Shown here one piece after another: positions 19,237-28,805 of a stretch of DNA of 55,861 bases. Every line of letters begins with the position of its first letter. Positions within the stretch are counted from its first letter, which is position 1. The translations under genes were made by a program, and so were the position numbers. The stretch is from Anaerolineae bacterium (GTDB taxonomy: Bacteria; Chloroflexota; Anaerolineae; 4572-78; J111): positions 1-55,861 of the forward strand of contig JAHDWA010000063.1 in NCBI GenBank assembly GCA_023382535.1, given 5' to 3'. The notes below the pieces were generated by a model. It made no database searches. It had not been told where the DNA came from and saw only the letters and a list, made by a program, of their open reading frames with translations.

Positions 19237-20193
19237 TTAGACCCGCCAAGCCAGCGTCGCCTGATTGAGCGCCTCAATCTCCAATGGCGTCAAGCGGAAT
19301 GAGAGCGCGCCGGCATTGTCGGCGGCCTGCTGGCCATTCTTCGCGCCGGGGATCGGCAGGACAAGGTCGTTTTCAATCAGCCACCGCAGCGCCACCTGCG
19401 CCGGACTTTTGCCGTAGCGCCCACCAATCTCACGCAAGAGCATCACCACTGGCCCTATCGCCGCCAGGCCTTTTCCGCGAAAGGTCCCCATAAACCGTCT
19501 CAACCCCGTCGGCCTGGCCCCTAGTCCATACTTGCCGGTCAGAGCGCCGCTCGCCAGCGGCTGGTAGGCGATGAGCGTAACCCCTAACTCGCGGCAGGCG
19601 TCCAGCACGCCGTTGACCTCCGGTTGTCGGTACAACAGTGAATACTCGACCTGATTGGAGGCCAGCGGAATGCCGCGCTGGGCCAGCGCCGCGTGGGCGA
19701 TGCGCATCTGTTCCGCCGAATAGTTGCTCACTCCGACGGCCTTGACCTTGCCTGCCTGGACGGCGTCAGCCATCAGTTCCATCAGTTTCGGGATGGAGAC
19801 CCACGGGGAGGGAAAGTGATGTTGGTACAGATCCACCCAGGTCCGTCCCAGCCGAGCCAGGCTGGCTTCCAGCGCTTGGGGCAGCTGGCCCGTTCGGGAG
19901 AAAGGGCTGGGTGGGAACTTGGTCGCGATCAGAACCTCTTTGCCGCGGGCTAACTCCCCCAAGCGGCGCTCGGCGGCGCCGCCGCTATACATCGCCGCGG
20001 TGTCGAACAACGTCACGCCGGCGGCCAGACTTACTTCCAGGGCGCGCTGCTCTTCGTCGAAGCCGTGCGCGCCGCCGTAGGCCAGCTTGGCCGGGGTCCA
20101 GCGGGCCAAGCCCGACGGGTCGCCCCAGGTCATCGCGCCCACGCCGAGCCTGGGTACTTGCAGGTCACTTTGGCCTAAGGTTGTTGTATTCAC
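19237..20193 (-). CDS. Aldo/keto reductase
   Basis: 318 residues from GTG 20193 (VNTTTLGQSDLQVPRLGVG); the frame is open to 20262 but that extension is not family-like. The TIM-barrel NAD(P)H-dependent reductase has the catalytic tetrad: Asp and Tyr in LFDTAAMYSGG, Lys in IATKF, His in LYQHHF. Further motifs VKAVGVSNYS and QVEYSLLYR line the cofactor and substrate site. Substrate unknown. It follows a second, different aldo/keto reductase on the same strand, 90 bases apart, so they may be co-transcribed. Confidence 0.85.
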   Translation of the reverse strand: MNTTTLGQSDLQVPRLGVGAMTWGDPSGLARWTPAKLAYGGAHGFDEEQRALEVSLAAGVTLFDTAAMYSGGAAERRLGELARGKEVLIATKFPPSPFSRTGQLPQALEASLARLGRTWVDLYQHHFPSPWVSIPKLMELMADAVQAGKVKAVGVSNYSAEQMRIAHAALAQRGIPLASNQVEYSLLYRQPEVNGVLDACRELGVTLIAYQPLASGALTGKYGLGARPTGLRRFMGTFRGKGLAAIGPVVMLLREIGGRYGKSPAQVALRWLIENDLVLPIPGAKNGQQAADNAGALSFRLTPLEIEALNQATLAWRV

Positions 20194-20282
20194 CTTCCAC
20201 CGTCTCTCGTTTGGATGATTGATCTTCAGCCTCAACACGGCTAAAGGGTTGGCTTTCGCCACCTATTATCTGTCACCCAGTC

Positions 20283-21269
20283 TCACTCAAAACCAAGCAC
20301 CGGATGCGGCTGATACGGCTCCTCAAGCTGGCGGATTTCCTCGTCAGACAACCTGACCGACAGCGCCCCAACAGCATCTTCGAGATGGTGCGGCTTCGAT
20401 GCGCCGATGATCGGAGCAGTGATGGCCGGTTTGTGCAGCAGCCAGGCCAGGGCCACTTGAGCCCGTGGCACCCCTTTCGCCTCAGCGATTTGACCGAGGC
20501 GCTCAACCACGCTGCGGTCAGCTTCTTGGGTTTGACTGTACAGCTTTTGGCCGAATTCGTCAGTCTTTGCCCGGGGCGTGCTCGGCTCCGTTTCCCAAGG
20601 TCGGGTCAGCTTGCCGCGGGCCAGGGGACTCCAGGGAATCACCCCGATCCCTTCGGCCTGACACAAGCCGATCATCTCCCGCTCTTCCTCGCGATAAAGT
20701 AGGTTGTAATGGTTCTGCATCGAGACGAAACGCGTCCAACCATTTTGATCGGCCAAATAGAGAGCCTGACAAAACTGCCAGGCGTGCATCGAGGAAGCGC
20801 CGAGGTAACGCGCTTTGCCCGCCTTCACCACGTCGTGCAGCGCCTCGAGGGTTTCCTCGATCGGCGTCTCGTAGTCCCAGCGGTGGATCTGGTAAAGATC
20901 AATGTAGTCGGTGCCGAGGCGGCGCAAACTGGCCTCAATTTCAGTGAAGATGGCCTTGCGCGATAGGCCGCGGCCGTTTGCATCGGGCCGCATCTGACCG
21001 TAAACCTTCGTGGCAATCACGACCTCATCGCGCCGGGCCAAGTCGCGAATAGCCCGGCCCAGGATTTCTTCGCTCGTGCCGTCAGAATAGACATTGGCCG
21101 TGTCGAAGAAGTTGATGCCCACCTCCAGGGCCCGGGCGATAAACGGGCGGCTCTGGTCTTCATTGAGGCTCCAGGGGTGGGAGCCGCGTTCGGGCACACC
21201 ATAGGTCATACAGCCCAGGCACAGGCGGGAAACTTTCAGACCGGTTTTTCCCAATCTAATGTAGTCCAT
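20283..21269 (-). CDS. Aldo/keto reductase, YajO-like
   Basis: 328 residues, ATG with AGGAG 7 bases upstream. N-terminus MDYIRLGKTGLKVSRLCLGC and FFDTANVYSDGTSEEILG are characteristic of the YajO/AKR11-13 group. Catalytic Asp/Tyr (DTANVY), Lys (VIATKV) and His (IHRWDYETP) are all present. An oxidoreductase reducing carbonyls with NADPH; the physiological substrate is not evident. Confidence 0.88.
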   Translation of the reverse strand: MDYIRLGKTGLKVSRLCLGCMTYGVPERGSHPWSLNEDQSRPFIARALEVGINFFDTANVYSDGTSEEILGRAIRDLARRDEVVIATKVYGQMRPDANGRGLSRKAIFTEIEASLRRLGTDYIDLYQIHRWDYETPIEETLEALHDVVKAGKARYLGASSMHAWQFCQALYLADQNGWTRFVSMQNHYNLLYREEEREMIGLCQAEGIGVIPWSPLARGKLTRPWETEPSTPRAKTDEFGQKLYSQTQEADRSVVERLGQIAEAKGVPRAQVALAWLLHKPAITAPIIGASKPHHLEDAVGALSVRLSDEEIRQLEEPYQPHPVLGFE

Positions 21270-21420
21270 GATGATTCTCCTATGTCGTATCGTTTCGTTG
21301 AGTATAAACGTTCTTATCGATAATAATCCTCACCCAAGAGGCGACTTCGCCCGGCGCAGAGCTGGAAGTATACTGATGAGCTGGCTGCTGCCATAAGTGG
21401 TTCAAGGGTGGTGATTGAAA

Positions 21421-22317
21421 CTACCCTTCCTGGCCGGCTTGCGACAGGCCGGCAATAAGGCTCTGGGTGAATTTGCTGGCAATCGAACCATCGGCATCAA
21501 GCGTGGGGTTGAAAATAGTAATTGTTATCCCCACCGCCTGACCTGAGGCCATGAGGACTCCCAATAGAGCACTCAACTCATCCCATTGCAACCCACCCGC
21601 TAAGCGGTAATCCACCGCTGGCATGATCGCATCGTCCAATACATCAGCATCAAGATGAATCCAGAAGCCGTCGAGTTGGTTTTTCTGTAGCTTCCCCATC
21701 GCTTGTTGAACCATCGGGATGACTCCGGAAGCACGCAGCTGCTCCAGGTCGAAAGCGTTTATTGAAGTCGCTCGAATATCCTGGCTGCCGTGTTCTCGCT
21801 GTTCTGCGCTGTCGCGGTAGCCGAAGGCAATGATGTCTTCATCGCGCACCAGGGGTTTGAGACCGCCAATGTCAGCCAGAAGGCTGGGACCTCGACCGGA
21901 GACGATGGCCAACTCCATCGAGGCCACCTCACCGTTTGGCTCTGCTTCCGCTTGATAAAAATCGGCATGCCCATCAATAAAGAACAGGCCGTACTGACCC
22001 AAACGCCGCAAAGCCAGCATGCAGCCAATGAGAATACTGCAATCGCCGCCAAGCACCACGGGAAACTGACCCTTTCGCCGCACCGCAGCCACCTTTTCGG
22101 CCAGGCGCAGGGAAAACGCTTTGATGGAATGAGGATTCAGCAGCAGGGTAGCCTTATCTCTGGTTGATTGGTAGGGTGGGACATCCACCCGCCCCGCATA
22201 TTCAGCTTGTAAACCCTGGATCAAGCCGGCGTTTTTCAAAGCTTCGGGCAAAGTTTCAACGCCTGTTGGGCTAAGTCCCAAAATGGAGGGAGCCTCAACG
22301 ACTGCAAATTGGGGCAT
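21421..22317 (-). CDS. Arginase/agmatinase-family hydrolase
   Basis: 298 residues. Binuclear manganese motifs are visible in order: GGDCS (first His replaced by Cys, seen in some members), DGHADF, and LDADVLDD. The fold hydrolyses a guanidine or related C-N bond. Because of the GGDCS variant and absence of arginine genes nearby, the substrate (arginine, agmatine, formiminoglutamate or other) is open. Start at ATG 22317 with GAGG upstream. Confidence 0.8.
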   Translation of the reverse strand: MPQFAVVEAPSILGLSPTGVETLPEALKNAGLIQGLQAEYAGRVDVPPYQSTRDKATLLLNPHSIKAFSLRLAEKVAAVRRKGQFPVVLGGDCSILIGCMLALRRLGQYGLFFIDGHADFYQAEAEPNGEVASMELAIVSGRGPSLLADIGGLKPLVRDEDIIAFGYRDSAEQREHGSQDIRATSINAFDLEQLRASGVIPMVQQAMGKLQKNQLDGFWIHLDADVLDDAIMPAVDYRLAGGLQWDELSALLGVLMASGQAVGITITIFNPTLDADGSIASKFTQSLIAGLSQAGQEG

Positions 22318-22440
22318 CGTTTTTCCACCTCACTTGTTATTTGCGCAAGGACTGCTTGCGTTATGATAACCCTTAAATATGAGGCATATAGGCCTGGCTA
22401 GATTCGCTTCGCCGGACACACGAAACGCCGGTGGGGCGGT

Positions 22441-22893
22441 TTAGCCAGTTTGTTTCAGCGGAATGATCCGAATTTTGCGACGCGCAAACAGGGACAGCAG
22501 CATCGTGACGAGTCGCCCTAGCCGGTACTCTCGGCCAAAATCGGCCGGCAGCTCGTTGGGCGCGACCGGTTCAAAACCGAATTGCTCATAATAGGCGGCC
22601 CACCGCTGGTCGCACATCAAATACAACGGACCCGGTTCCCGAGCCAGGATCTCCTGCATCAGGCGGCCACTGATGCCTTGGCGACGGTACTCGGGCAAAA
22701 CCAGTCCTGAGGCAACTTCGCGCGTACCCTGGGCATGGGTCTTGACCTGGCGCAGGCCGACAATTCGCCCATCCACTTCCGCGATCAAAAAGTTGGCCCA
22801 GTGTAAATGGCGCGGATTGAGACGGGCTTGCCGAATGAGCCTGATGATGATGGCTTGATCGGCTTCAGTTGCGGGTCGAATGATGACCGACAT
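22441..22893 (-). CDS. GNAT-family N-acetyltransferase
   Basis: 150 residues. N-terminus IIRPATEADQ and the acetyl-CoA loop RRQGISGRLM (Q/RxxGxG/A) identify the family; YYEQFGFEPV is the usual last strand-helix. Substrate unknown. Basic C-terminal tail (RRKIRIIPLKQ). Confidence 0.85.
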   Translation of the reverse strand: MSVIIRPATEADQAIIIRLIRQARLNPRHLHWANFLIAEVDGRIVGLRQVKTHAQGTREVASGLVLPEYRRQGISGRLMQEILAREPGPLYLMCDQRWAAYYEQFGFEPVAPNELPADFGREYRLGRLVTMLLSLFARRKIRIIPLKQTG

Positions 22894-22965
22894 CCTCGCC
22901 TTCTTTCGTGCAGATCAACTCAATCGAGTCGGCCGCCGAATATCGTCAGAACGAAAGTGGCCTGT

Positions 22966-23626
22966 TTACGCCCTTTCCTCCGCCAGCACATAAAATGGAC
23001 CCCGGCCTGTTTTTTCTGGTACCTGATGCCGCAAGCGGAGCAGTTTCTCAGGGTTATGATGAAACAAATAAGCCACCGTCGCACAGACCACCGCATCAAG
23101 CGCCCCATCCGTTCGCAGCATCTCACTAGATGTAATTCGGAAACGAGTAGACCAGGTCTCCCACAGCGTCTTGATATGTTCTGCAGTGTTCGTCCCCTTT
23201 TTATAGTTGCGGATGGCCGTCGCGATGGGTTCACCCCGGCCTAAGCCAAAATAGAGCGACGCCCGAGGATGTGTTTCTAAAATCGTCCCAACGACGGGTG
23301 AAAGCGTGTCCGCTAACAATCTGCCGCGAATGGGCACAGCCATTAAAGAGTTAATCGAGGCAACCAATTTTGGCAATCGGGGGGAGGAGACGGCGCAAAT
23401 GCAGGTCGGAGGTGCGAAAGCCGCTATCTTCAGACAGGGCGATGGTCAGTTGGGCGTCAATCGCCACAGCGACAACGTTTTGCTCCTCACAATAGGCCAG
23501 AATATCTTTGAGTGAGCTAAGCCGCGGCTGGGTAATAAAATTGAGTCCATCCTTAACTGGCGATAAGGCCGCAATCCACGTATTGGTTGTACCGGCGACA
23601 TCAACACCCAGATAGGTAGCCTGCAT
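22966..23626 (-). pseudogene. DUF429 family protein, frameshifted
   Basis: Two frames together make one DUF429 (RNase H-like) protein of about 220 residues. The first (from 23626) carries YLGVDVAGTTNTWIAAL and VAIDAQLT; the second (to 22966) carries INSLMAVPIRGR, ETHPRASLYF and DGALDAVVCATVAYL. They join if one base is removed from the run of six G (plus strand 23379-23384), giving RLLPRLPKLVASINS. A homopolymer of this kind is equally consistent with a sequencing error. The family role is unproven nuclease-like. Confidence 0.7.
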
Positions 23627-23766
23627 TTTGATCTCCGCCTATGATAAACCCTGATTTAAGACTCAAGCTCGCCTCATTGACGAGTCGCCGGACGTCCTGG
23701 CAGGCGGCTCTGAGGGAATTAGACCCACACCGTCAGTGAGCCGGCGCTCTCGTTGGCGCCAACTTT

Positions 23767-24789
23767 TCAATGAGTCTCTGCCACCACCAGCGCATTGACC
23801 GTATTGAAATTAGCTTGGGCAGGCCAGACGATGGGCAGCTTTTGCCAGCTCTGTCCTGAGTCTATAGAGCGATAAAGATCGCGCCGGGTGGCGGCATAAA
23901 AGACTCCCGGCTCTGCTGGGTGGGTCGCCAATACATAGGCGCGCGTGCCCTTTGGATCAGGTAAACCGTCACGGACAGGTTGCCAGGAGCCGCTATTAGT
24001 TCTGCGGTAGAGCACGGCCTCGGCATACGGGTCACTGTGCGCCGAACGCGGGCCAGGTGACCCTGACACGATCAGGGTCGTTGGATCGGCTGGATCAACG
24101 GCCAGTCCCCACAGGTAGTGGTGTCGCCGGCCCTCATCATGGCCGCGCCAAGTGTCGCCCCCGTCGTGGCTTTCGGCAAAGCCGCCGCCGGCCGCTTCGT
24201 AGATGACCCCGGGGGCCAGCTGATGGGTGCGTAGGGTGTGGCAGTCGTGCTGGGAACCCGGCTTTCGATCTTCCCAGGTCTGACCCCCGTCGAGACTGCG
24301 CATGACGCCCCCCAACTCAATCCCCACGAAGAGGCGGTCGGTGACGGTTGCGTCGGGTTCGATCCAGCGCACGTGGTGGGTCCAGGGGCGCGGCGGAAAA
24401 CTCCAGGTGGACTTCGAAGGCAGCGCTTGCAAGCCCGCTCGTTCTTGCCAGGTGCGGCCCCCATCCTCAGAGCGAAACAGGGCACTCGGTTCCGTTCCGG
24501 CCCAGACCACCCCGATTCCACCCACTTCCTCCAATGGGCTCACGGCCACCGCCATAATCGCCGGATGGGGCAGTTGACCGACAGCCGGTTGCCAGGTGCG
24601 GCCCGCGTCATCCGTCACCCACAGGCCAGCAGCAAAGGTGCCACAATAGACCCGTTGGGGGCGGTACGGGTCCACGGCCAGACACTGGCAGTCCTGGTCA
24701 ACCAGCGCTAATTCTGCTTGCCAACGGCCATTGTGCGGGCGCAGGACAGCCAGGGCGCCATGCAAGGCCAGGTAGATCTGCGTCATCAT
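23767..24789 (-). CDS. BNR-repeat sialidase-like propeller
   Basis: 340 residues, start at ATG 24789 or 24786 with AAGGAG just upstream. Five to six Asp-box (BNR) motifs S/T-x-D-x-G-x-T-W are spaced regularly: TDDAGRTWQ, SEDGGRTWQ, SLDGGQTWE, SHDGGDTWR, SIDSGQSWQ. No signal peptide, and none of the full sialidase catalytic set is evident, so this is more likely a propeller of unknown binding function than an enzyme. Confidence 0.75.
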   Translation of the reverse strand: MMTQIYLALHGALAVLRPHNGRWQAELALVDQDCQCLAVDPYRPQRVYCGTFAAGLWVTDDAGRTWQPAVGQLPHPAIMAVAVSPLEEVGGIGVVWAGTEPSALFRSEDGGRTWQERAGLQALPSKSTWSFPPRPWTHHVRWIEPDATVTDRLFVGIELGGVMRSLDGGQTWEDRKPGSQHDCHTLRTHQLAPGVIYEAAGGGFAESHDGGDTWRGHDEGRRHHYLWGLAVDPADPTTLIVSGSPGPRSAHSDPYAEAVLYRRTNSGSWQPVRDGLPDPKGTRAYVLATHPAEPGVFYAATRRDLYRSIDSGQSWQKLPIVWPAQANFNTVNALVVAETH

Positions 24790-24807
24790 TTATCTCCTTC
24801 AACTTTG

Positions 24808-25007
24808 TTAGCCCTTTAAGGCGCGGGCGTGATCCCTCATGTCTTGCCAGGGGTCCGCTTTTTGACCGAGCCGCTGAAAGATGTTCCGCAGGGTGTAGCG
24901 CTGGGAATGCAGCCGCGGATTGGCCAATTCAGCCCAGTCCAGTGGCGTGGCCACTGGCGCGCCGGGTTTGGCTCTCACAGTGTGTAAGGCACTACGCCCG
25001 GATATTG
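24808..25007 (-). pseudogene. LigD polymerase-domain tail remnant
   Basis: The minus strand reads VRAKPGAPVATPLDWAEL, then RYTLRNIFQRL and DPWQDM, ending at a stop at 24808. This is the C-terminus of the primase-polymerase domain of bacterial DNA ligase D. The preceding VVPYTL is in another frame, so at least one frameshift exists. The remnant starts exactly where the 37-base repeat (25008-25044) ends. Confidence 0.65.
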
Positions 25008-25044
25008 TTGGCGAACCTCCAAAGTTTGCGCTGGTAGAAGTAAT
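25008..25044. repeat. 37-base dispersed repeat, copy 1
   Basis: Starts TTGGCGAACCTCCAAAG and ends GGTAGAAGTAAT. Matches 35 of 37 positions with the copy at 30179-30215, same orientation. It sits between the response-regulator stop codon and the LigD remnant. Confidence 0.8.
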
Positions 25045-25710
25045 TTAGCTGCCCAAACCGGCCTGGCGAGCCTTAACAATAGCCTGGGCCCTGTCAGCAA
25101 CTTGCAGTTTATTGAAAATATTGGAAATATGGTTGCTGACCGTTTTGCCACTGATCTGGAGTTTCCGGCCAATTTCCTGATTATTTTCCCCCGCTGCAAT
25201 GAGTTCAAGCACCTCACATTCTCGCTCGGTTAAATCAGGAAAAGGGGAAACCGTCTCATTTTGATGGTGTCCCCCTCTGGAATGCTGGAAAAATCTGGTC
25301 AACCGGCCGGCAATGGCCGGGCCAAATAATGCTTCGCCAGCGGCTACGGCCCGAATAGTTTTGAGAACCTCTGCTTTATCGGCCCCTTTCAGAATATACC
25401 CCCGCGCCCCCGCGCACATCGCCGCAAACAAAGAGTCGTCATCTTCGAGCATGGTTAGCATAATGATGCCTATGTCCGGCTTAAGGCTCAGCACCTGCCG
25501 GGTCGCCTCGATGCCATTGATCTCGGGTATATTGATATCCATCAAGATGACATCCGGGTCCAGGGCCCTTGCCTGGGTAATAGCCTCCGGGCCGGTACCA
25601 GCCTCGCCCACCACATTCATATCCGGTGCGGCTACCAGGATGGCTTTTAAACCTTCGCGGAACAGCTTGTGGTCATCAACAATTAAAACTTTGATCGAGG
25701 CGCTTGTCAT
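25045..25710 (-). CDS. NarL/FixJ-family response regulator
   Basis: 221 residues. Receiver domain residues 1-125: acidic pocket VDDH, phospho-acceptor Asp in DVILMDINIP, Lys in ILKGADK. LuxR-type helix-turn-helix at residues 150-215 (LTERECEVLELIAAGENNQE, TVSNHISNIF). Its ATG overlaps the TGA of the sensor kinase gene by one base (TGATG), so the two are co-translated partners. Confidence 0.92.
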   Translation of the reverse strand: MTSASIKVLIVDDHKLFREGLKAILVAAPDMNVVGEAGTGPEAITQARALDPDVILMDINIPEINGIEATRQVLSLKPDIGIIMLTMLEDDDSLFAAMCAGARGYILKGADKAEVLKTIRAVAAGEALFGPAIAGRLTRFFQHSRGGHHQNETVSPFPDLTERECEVLELIAAGENNQEIGRKLQISGKTVSNHISNIFNKLQVADRAQAIVKARQAGLGS

Positions 25711-27848
25711 CAGCTTAGCTCCTGGGACAGGGGCAGTTTGGCGATAACTTCAGTCCCGCTGTCGTCCTTACTTTTAATAACACAGGTTCCGCCTAATTCC
25801 TCGGCCCGTTCACGCATGGAAATTAAACCCACGCCACTCTGCCCATGTTGAGGCAGGCCGACGCCATTATCGGCGATGTACAGGCGTAAGTGATACGGCT
25901 GGGCGCTATTTTCTATCGCCAGCCGAATCCGGCATTGGCTGGCCCGGGCATGGCGGATGACATTGGTGACGGCCTCCAGCGTAATGCGATAGGCGGCCAC
26001 TTCGGTGGCTGCGGGCAGCGGCGGCAGTGGGTCGGGCGATGACTCAAGGGAGATATGGAGGTCGTGGGTAACGCCGTGCATTTGCCCCATGTGAGCCTGC
26101 AACGCCCCGGCTAAACCCAACTCATCCAGTGCAGGCGGACGTAACTCATAAACCAGCCGCCGAATATCGGCCACCATCAACTGGGTTTGGTCTTTTAACT
26201 GGATGATCTGCTGAACGGCAGCTTGTGGGTCTTCCGCCAGCAAATCAAGCACCGAGTCTAACTTAAGAGTTTGGCTGGCCAGAGTAGGGCCAAGGCCATC
26301 GTGCAGATCACGACGGATGCGGCGGCGTTCTTCTTCGCGGGCCAGCACCAGCCTCTCACGGGAACGCTGCAAGGCCAGGGTCAACCGCGTGGCCGAGGCC
26401 ACGGCGCCGGTTTGCCCGGTAATATCGGCCAGTAGTTGCTGTTCTCTGGCCGTAAACTTCTCGCCCGGGGCGCGAGACGACACCAACAGGCGGCCTACGG
26501 TCTCTTTTTGATAGCGTAACGGGAACTCGACAATTTCACCTGCCGGTTCGCCACTAGAGGCCCGACCGATCTGCTCCGCCTGCTCCACCAGCTCGATAGC
26601 GACGTAAGGCAGCTTGAGCGTTCCGGCAATCGTTTCGACAATAGAGGTCAGCGTCTCGCGGGGGACGGCGGTGGTTTGGAGTCGTTGGCTCAGTTGCGAG
26701 AGGACAGCATACGGGTCATCCCGTTCGCCAAACATGAGCCGGTTGACGCTGCGTTGGAGGCGATCTCGGACCGGGTGAAAAGCTACGGCAATTAAGCCGG
26801 TGGCGATCAATGAGATCATCAAACTGCCTGTTGTCTGAAACAACAGGCTCAGCAGTCCCACGGTAAAAACGTAAATCAAGACCACCATCAGTGTCAGCCC
26901 CCCGTAAACCAGGGTGCGATTGATGATAATGTCGATGTTCCACAGCTTGTAGCGCAGGATGGCGATGGTGAGGGCGATTGGTAAGAAATATTGACCCAAA
27001 TAGATCAGGGTCCAGGCGCTGATGTTGGCTAGGAGCCGGGTACGGCCGCTGGGAATGGATAGTACACCGCCAAAAACAGGTACCCATAGCAGGACAGTTG
27101 CCGCTAAGACCACCACACCAAAGATAGCCCACTTGGTTTGCTGCCGTTCTACGCTGTTTGCCTCTTTAACATAGCGGTACACCTGCATCGCAATACCCAA
27201 CAAAACAGAGCCAACGCTTGCCGCGTTTACTAATGAGCCGGCCCAGTTTGGTAGGAAAAAAAGAACATTAAGCATTAAAGGAAAAACGAGTAGAATGCTA
27301 CCTAGCCAGGGAATATAAGCCCAGCGGGGAAAAAAACGGCCGTTGGGCATCAGATAGATGAACGTCACCATGATGATCGGGCCGATAAGTCCGGCAACTA
27401 ATCCGGGAACGAAGAGATTGGGATGGATCGAGCCAAATTCGTCACCCCCTGAATACATGGAGAAGATGATAACAATCAGCGCTAAGGAAACGGTTAAGCC
27501 TAGCTGATTCATCCCTTGCTGCCACAGGATGAGCAAGCCCAATGATAGGTAGATCAGTTGCCCCAGCACAACCAAAGAGAGCATGTAGATAGCGTAATGT
27601 TGCAGGCTCATCCCCCAGGATGAGAGCACAGCTACTTCTGCGGCTGAAACCGCCAACTGGTCGCAGCCGCCAAACATCCCCAACGGCCCCTCGCACACTG
27701 CCAGGATTCGCGGGTAGTCTCTAGCAAGATCGAATCCCAACAGTGTGAGGTGCAGCGAAGCGACCAAAATCCAGCTCAGCAGCGCCAGCCAGCGCAAAAG
27801 CGGCCCTGGCCGCGTCGGGGGGGTTATTTTCGAGGTTCGATCACTCAT
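25710..27848 (-). CDS. Sensor histidine kinase, NarL type (HisKA_3)
   Basis: 712 residues. Start at ATG 27848 (MSDRTSK), GGAG 5 bases upstream. The N-terminal half has about ten membrane helices (residues 20-370), the first enclosing an extracytoplasmic loop with two cysteines (CEGPLGMFGGC). A GAF-like domain occupies residues 400-500. HisKA_3 H-box: EERRRIRRDLHDGLGP, with His as phospho-acceptor. ATPase: N-box EAVTNVIRHARAS and G-box DNGVGLP. Signal unknown. Pairs with the overlapping response regulator. Confidence 0.9.
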   Translation of the reverse strand: MSDRTSKITPPTRPGPLLRWLALLSWILVASLHLTLLGFDLARDYPRILAVCEGPLGMFGGCDQLAVSAAEVAVLSSWGMSLQHYAIYMLSLVVLGQLIYLSLGLLILWQQGMNQLGLTVSLALIVIIFSMYSGGDEFGSIHPNLFVPGLVAGLIGPIIMVTFIYLMPNGRFFPRWAYIPWLGSILLVFPLMLNVLFFLPNWAGSLVNAASVGSVLLGIAMQVYRYVKEANSVERQQTKWAIFGVVVLAATVLLWVPVFGGVLSIPSGRTRLLANISAWTLIYLGQYFLPIALTIAILRYKLWNIDIIINRTLVYGGLTLMVVLIYVFTVGLLSLLFQTTGSLMISLIATGLIAVAFHPVRDRLQRSVNRLMFGERDDPYAVLSQLSQRLQTTAVPRETLTSIVETIAGTLKLPYVAIELVEQAEQIGRASSGEPAGEIVEFPLRYQKETVGRLLVSSRAPGEKFTAREQQLLADITGQTGAVASATRLTLALQRSRERLVLAREEERRRIRRDLHDGLGPTLASQTLKLDSVLDLLAEDPQAAVQQIIQLKDQTQLMVADIRRLVYELRPPALDELGLAGALQAHMGQMHGVTHDLHISLESSPDPLPPLPAATEVAAYRITLEAVTNVIRHARASQCRIRLAIENSAQPYHLRLYIADNGVGLPQHGQSGVGLISMRERAEELGGTCVIKSKDDSGTEVIAKLPLSQELS

Positions 27849-28013
27849 TCGCTCTCCAGCGGGCGGCGATTCCGGCAACGCGACAATGCGGTTGGCCGTC
27901 CCTTGCAGCGAGCGGTGTACGGGAGACGTATCGCAGCTACCACAATCGCCGTGCCCAGCACCAGGCCAATGATCTGTCCCGATTGATCGGCGGCCAGGGT
28001 ACTGAATTCCTGT
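27845..28013 (-). pseudogene. Possible remnant of a second sensor-kinase membrane segment
   Basis: A minus-strand frame without start reads DQSGQIIGLVLGTAIVVAAI followed by a basic stretch, and its TGA overlaps the kinase ATG (ATGA). The helix plus basic patch resembles the last membrane helix of similar kinases. Its 5' side is cut off at the palindrome at 28022. Confidence 0.3.
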
Positions 28014-28021
28014 ATCGTTTA

Positions 28022-28051
28022 TTGTAGGACAAACTTAAGTTTGCCCTACAA
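28022..28051. repeat. 30-base palindrome TTGTAGG...CCTACAA
   Basis: Two 15-base arms (TTGTAGGACAAACTT and its inverse, one mismatch) with no loop. Could be a bidirectional terminator between the kinase and acetyltransferase genes or a miniature element tip. Confidence 0.6.
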
Positions 28052-28095
28052 ATATATCATCCCCAATGTCAGCATAGTATGGTTCAACCAATGCG

Positions 28096-28722
28096 TCAAG
28101 TTTCAAGCGGATCGCGGCGCATCCCCCAACCAGTGGGTCCGCCATCGCCGAGAGACGCGGACTCTACCACCTTGAAGCCACAGCGTTCGTAGAAGGACAG
28201 ATTTCGCTCTTCGCTGGTCTCGAGATAGCACGGGCAGTTTGCTTGGTCGGCTCGCGCCAGTCCCTCCTTCACCAACGCCGTGCCGAGTCCGTGGCCTTGA
28301 AGTTCGGGATCAACCCCGACGATCAAGAGGTACCAGTGCGGTTCGGGAACGTATCGCTTGTGGATTCGCTCCATTGTCTGATTCGCATTCATGAACTTCG
28401 CGAATGGCCGGAATCCAACCTGAAATGGTATGGGTAGCATGCCGGAGCGTACCATGCCGCCCATCGTGACCGTGCGGCCGGGAGGGAGCCAGATTGCAAC
28501 CGCCCTGCCATCATTGACCTGCGTCACATGACCGTAGCGCAGTCCGTACTCAAGCGGGACTCGGTTGAATCGCCGAAGCGATTGAGATCGCCGTATTGGG
28601 TCGGGGAAGATCCAGCTGAACATCGGGTCGGTCGAAAACGCTCGCTCTAATGTGATCGTGGCCCTGTCTATGATCTCCCACTCAAGCCGCTTAATGCCAT
28701 TGATTTGACGTTCTAAAGTCAT
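28096..28722 (-). CDS. GNAT-family N-acetyltransferase
   Basis: 208 residues. Acetyl-CoA loop GHGLGTALV, preceded by strand LLIVGVDPELQ, and the FYERCGFKVV ending are diagnostic. N-terminal half (FSTDPMFSWIFPD, RYGHVTQVNDGRAVAIWLPP) matches the long-chain GNAT group found next to many regulators. Substrate unknown. Confidence 0.85.
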   Translation of the reverse strand: MTLERQINGIKRLEWEIIDRATITLERAFSTDPMFSWIFPDPIRRSQSLRRFNRVPLEYGLRYGHVTQVNDGRAVAIWLPPGRTVTMGGMVRSGMLPIPFQVGFRPFAKFMNANQTMERIHKRYVPEPHWYLLIVGVDPELQGHGLGTALVKEGLARADQANCPCYLETSEERNLSFYERCGFKVVESASLGDGGPTGWGMRRDPLET

Positions 28723-28805
28723 AGCCTTTTCCTTCTTTCTTGTTTAGATGTTATATAGCGACGGTAGTTAATCGTGCTGGCTTACCTGGAACTCCGGCCA
28801 AGTAC

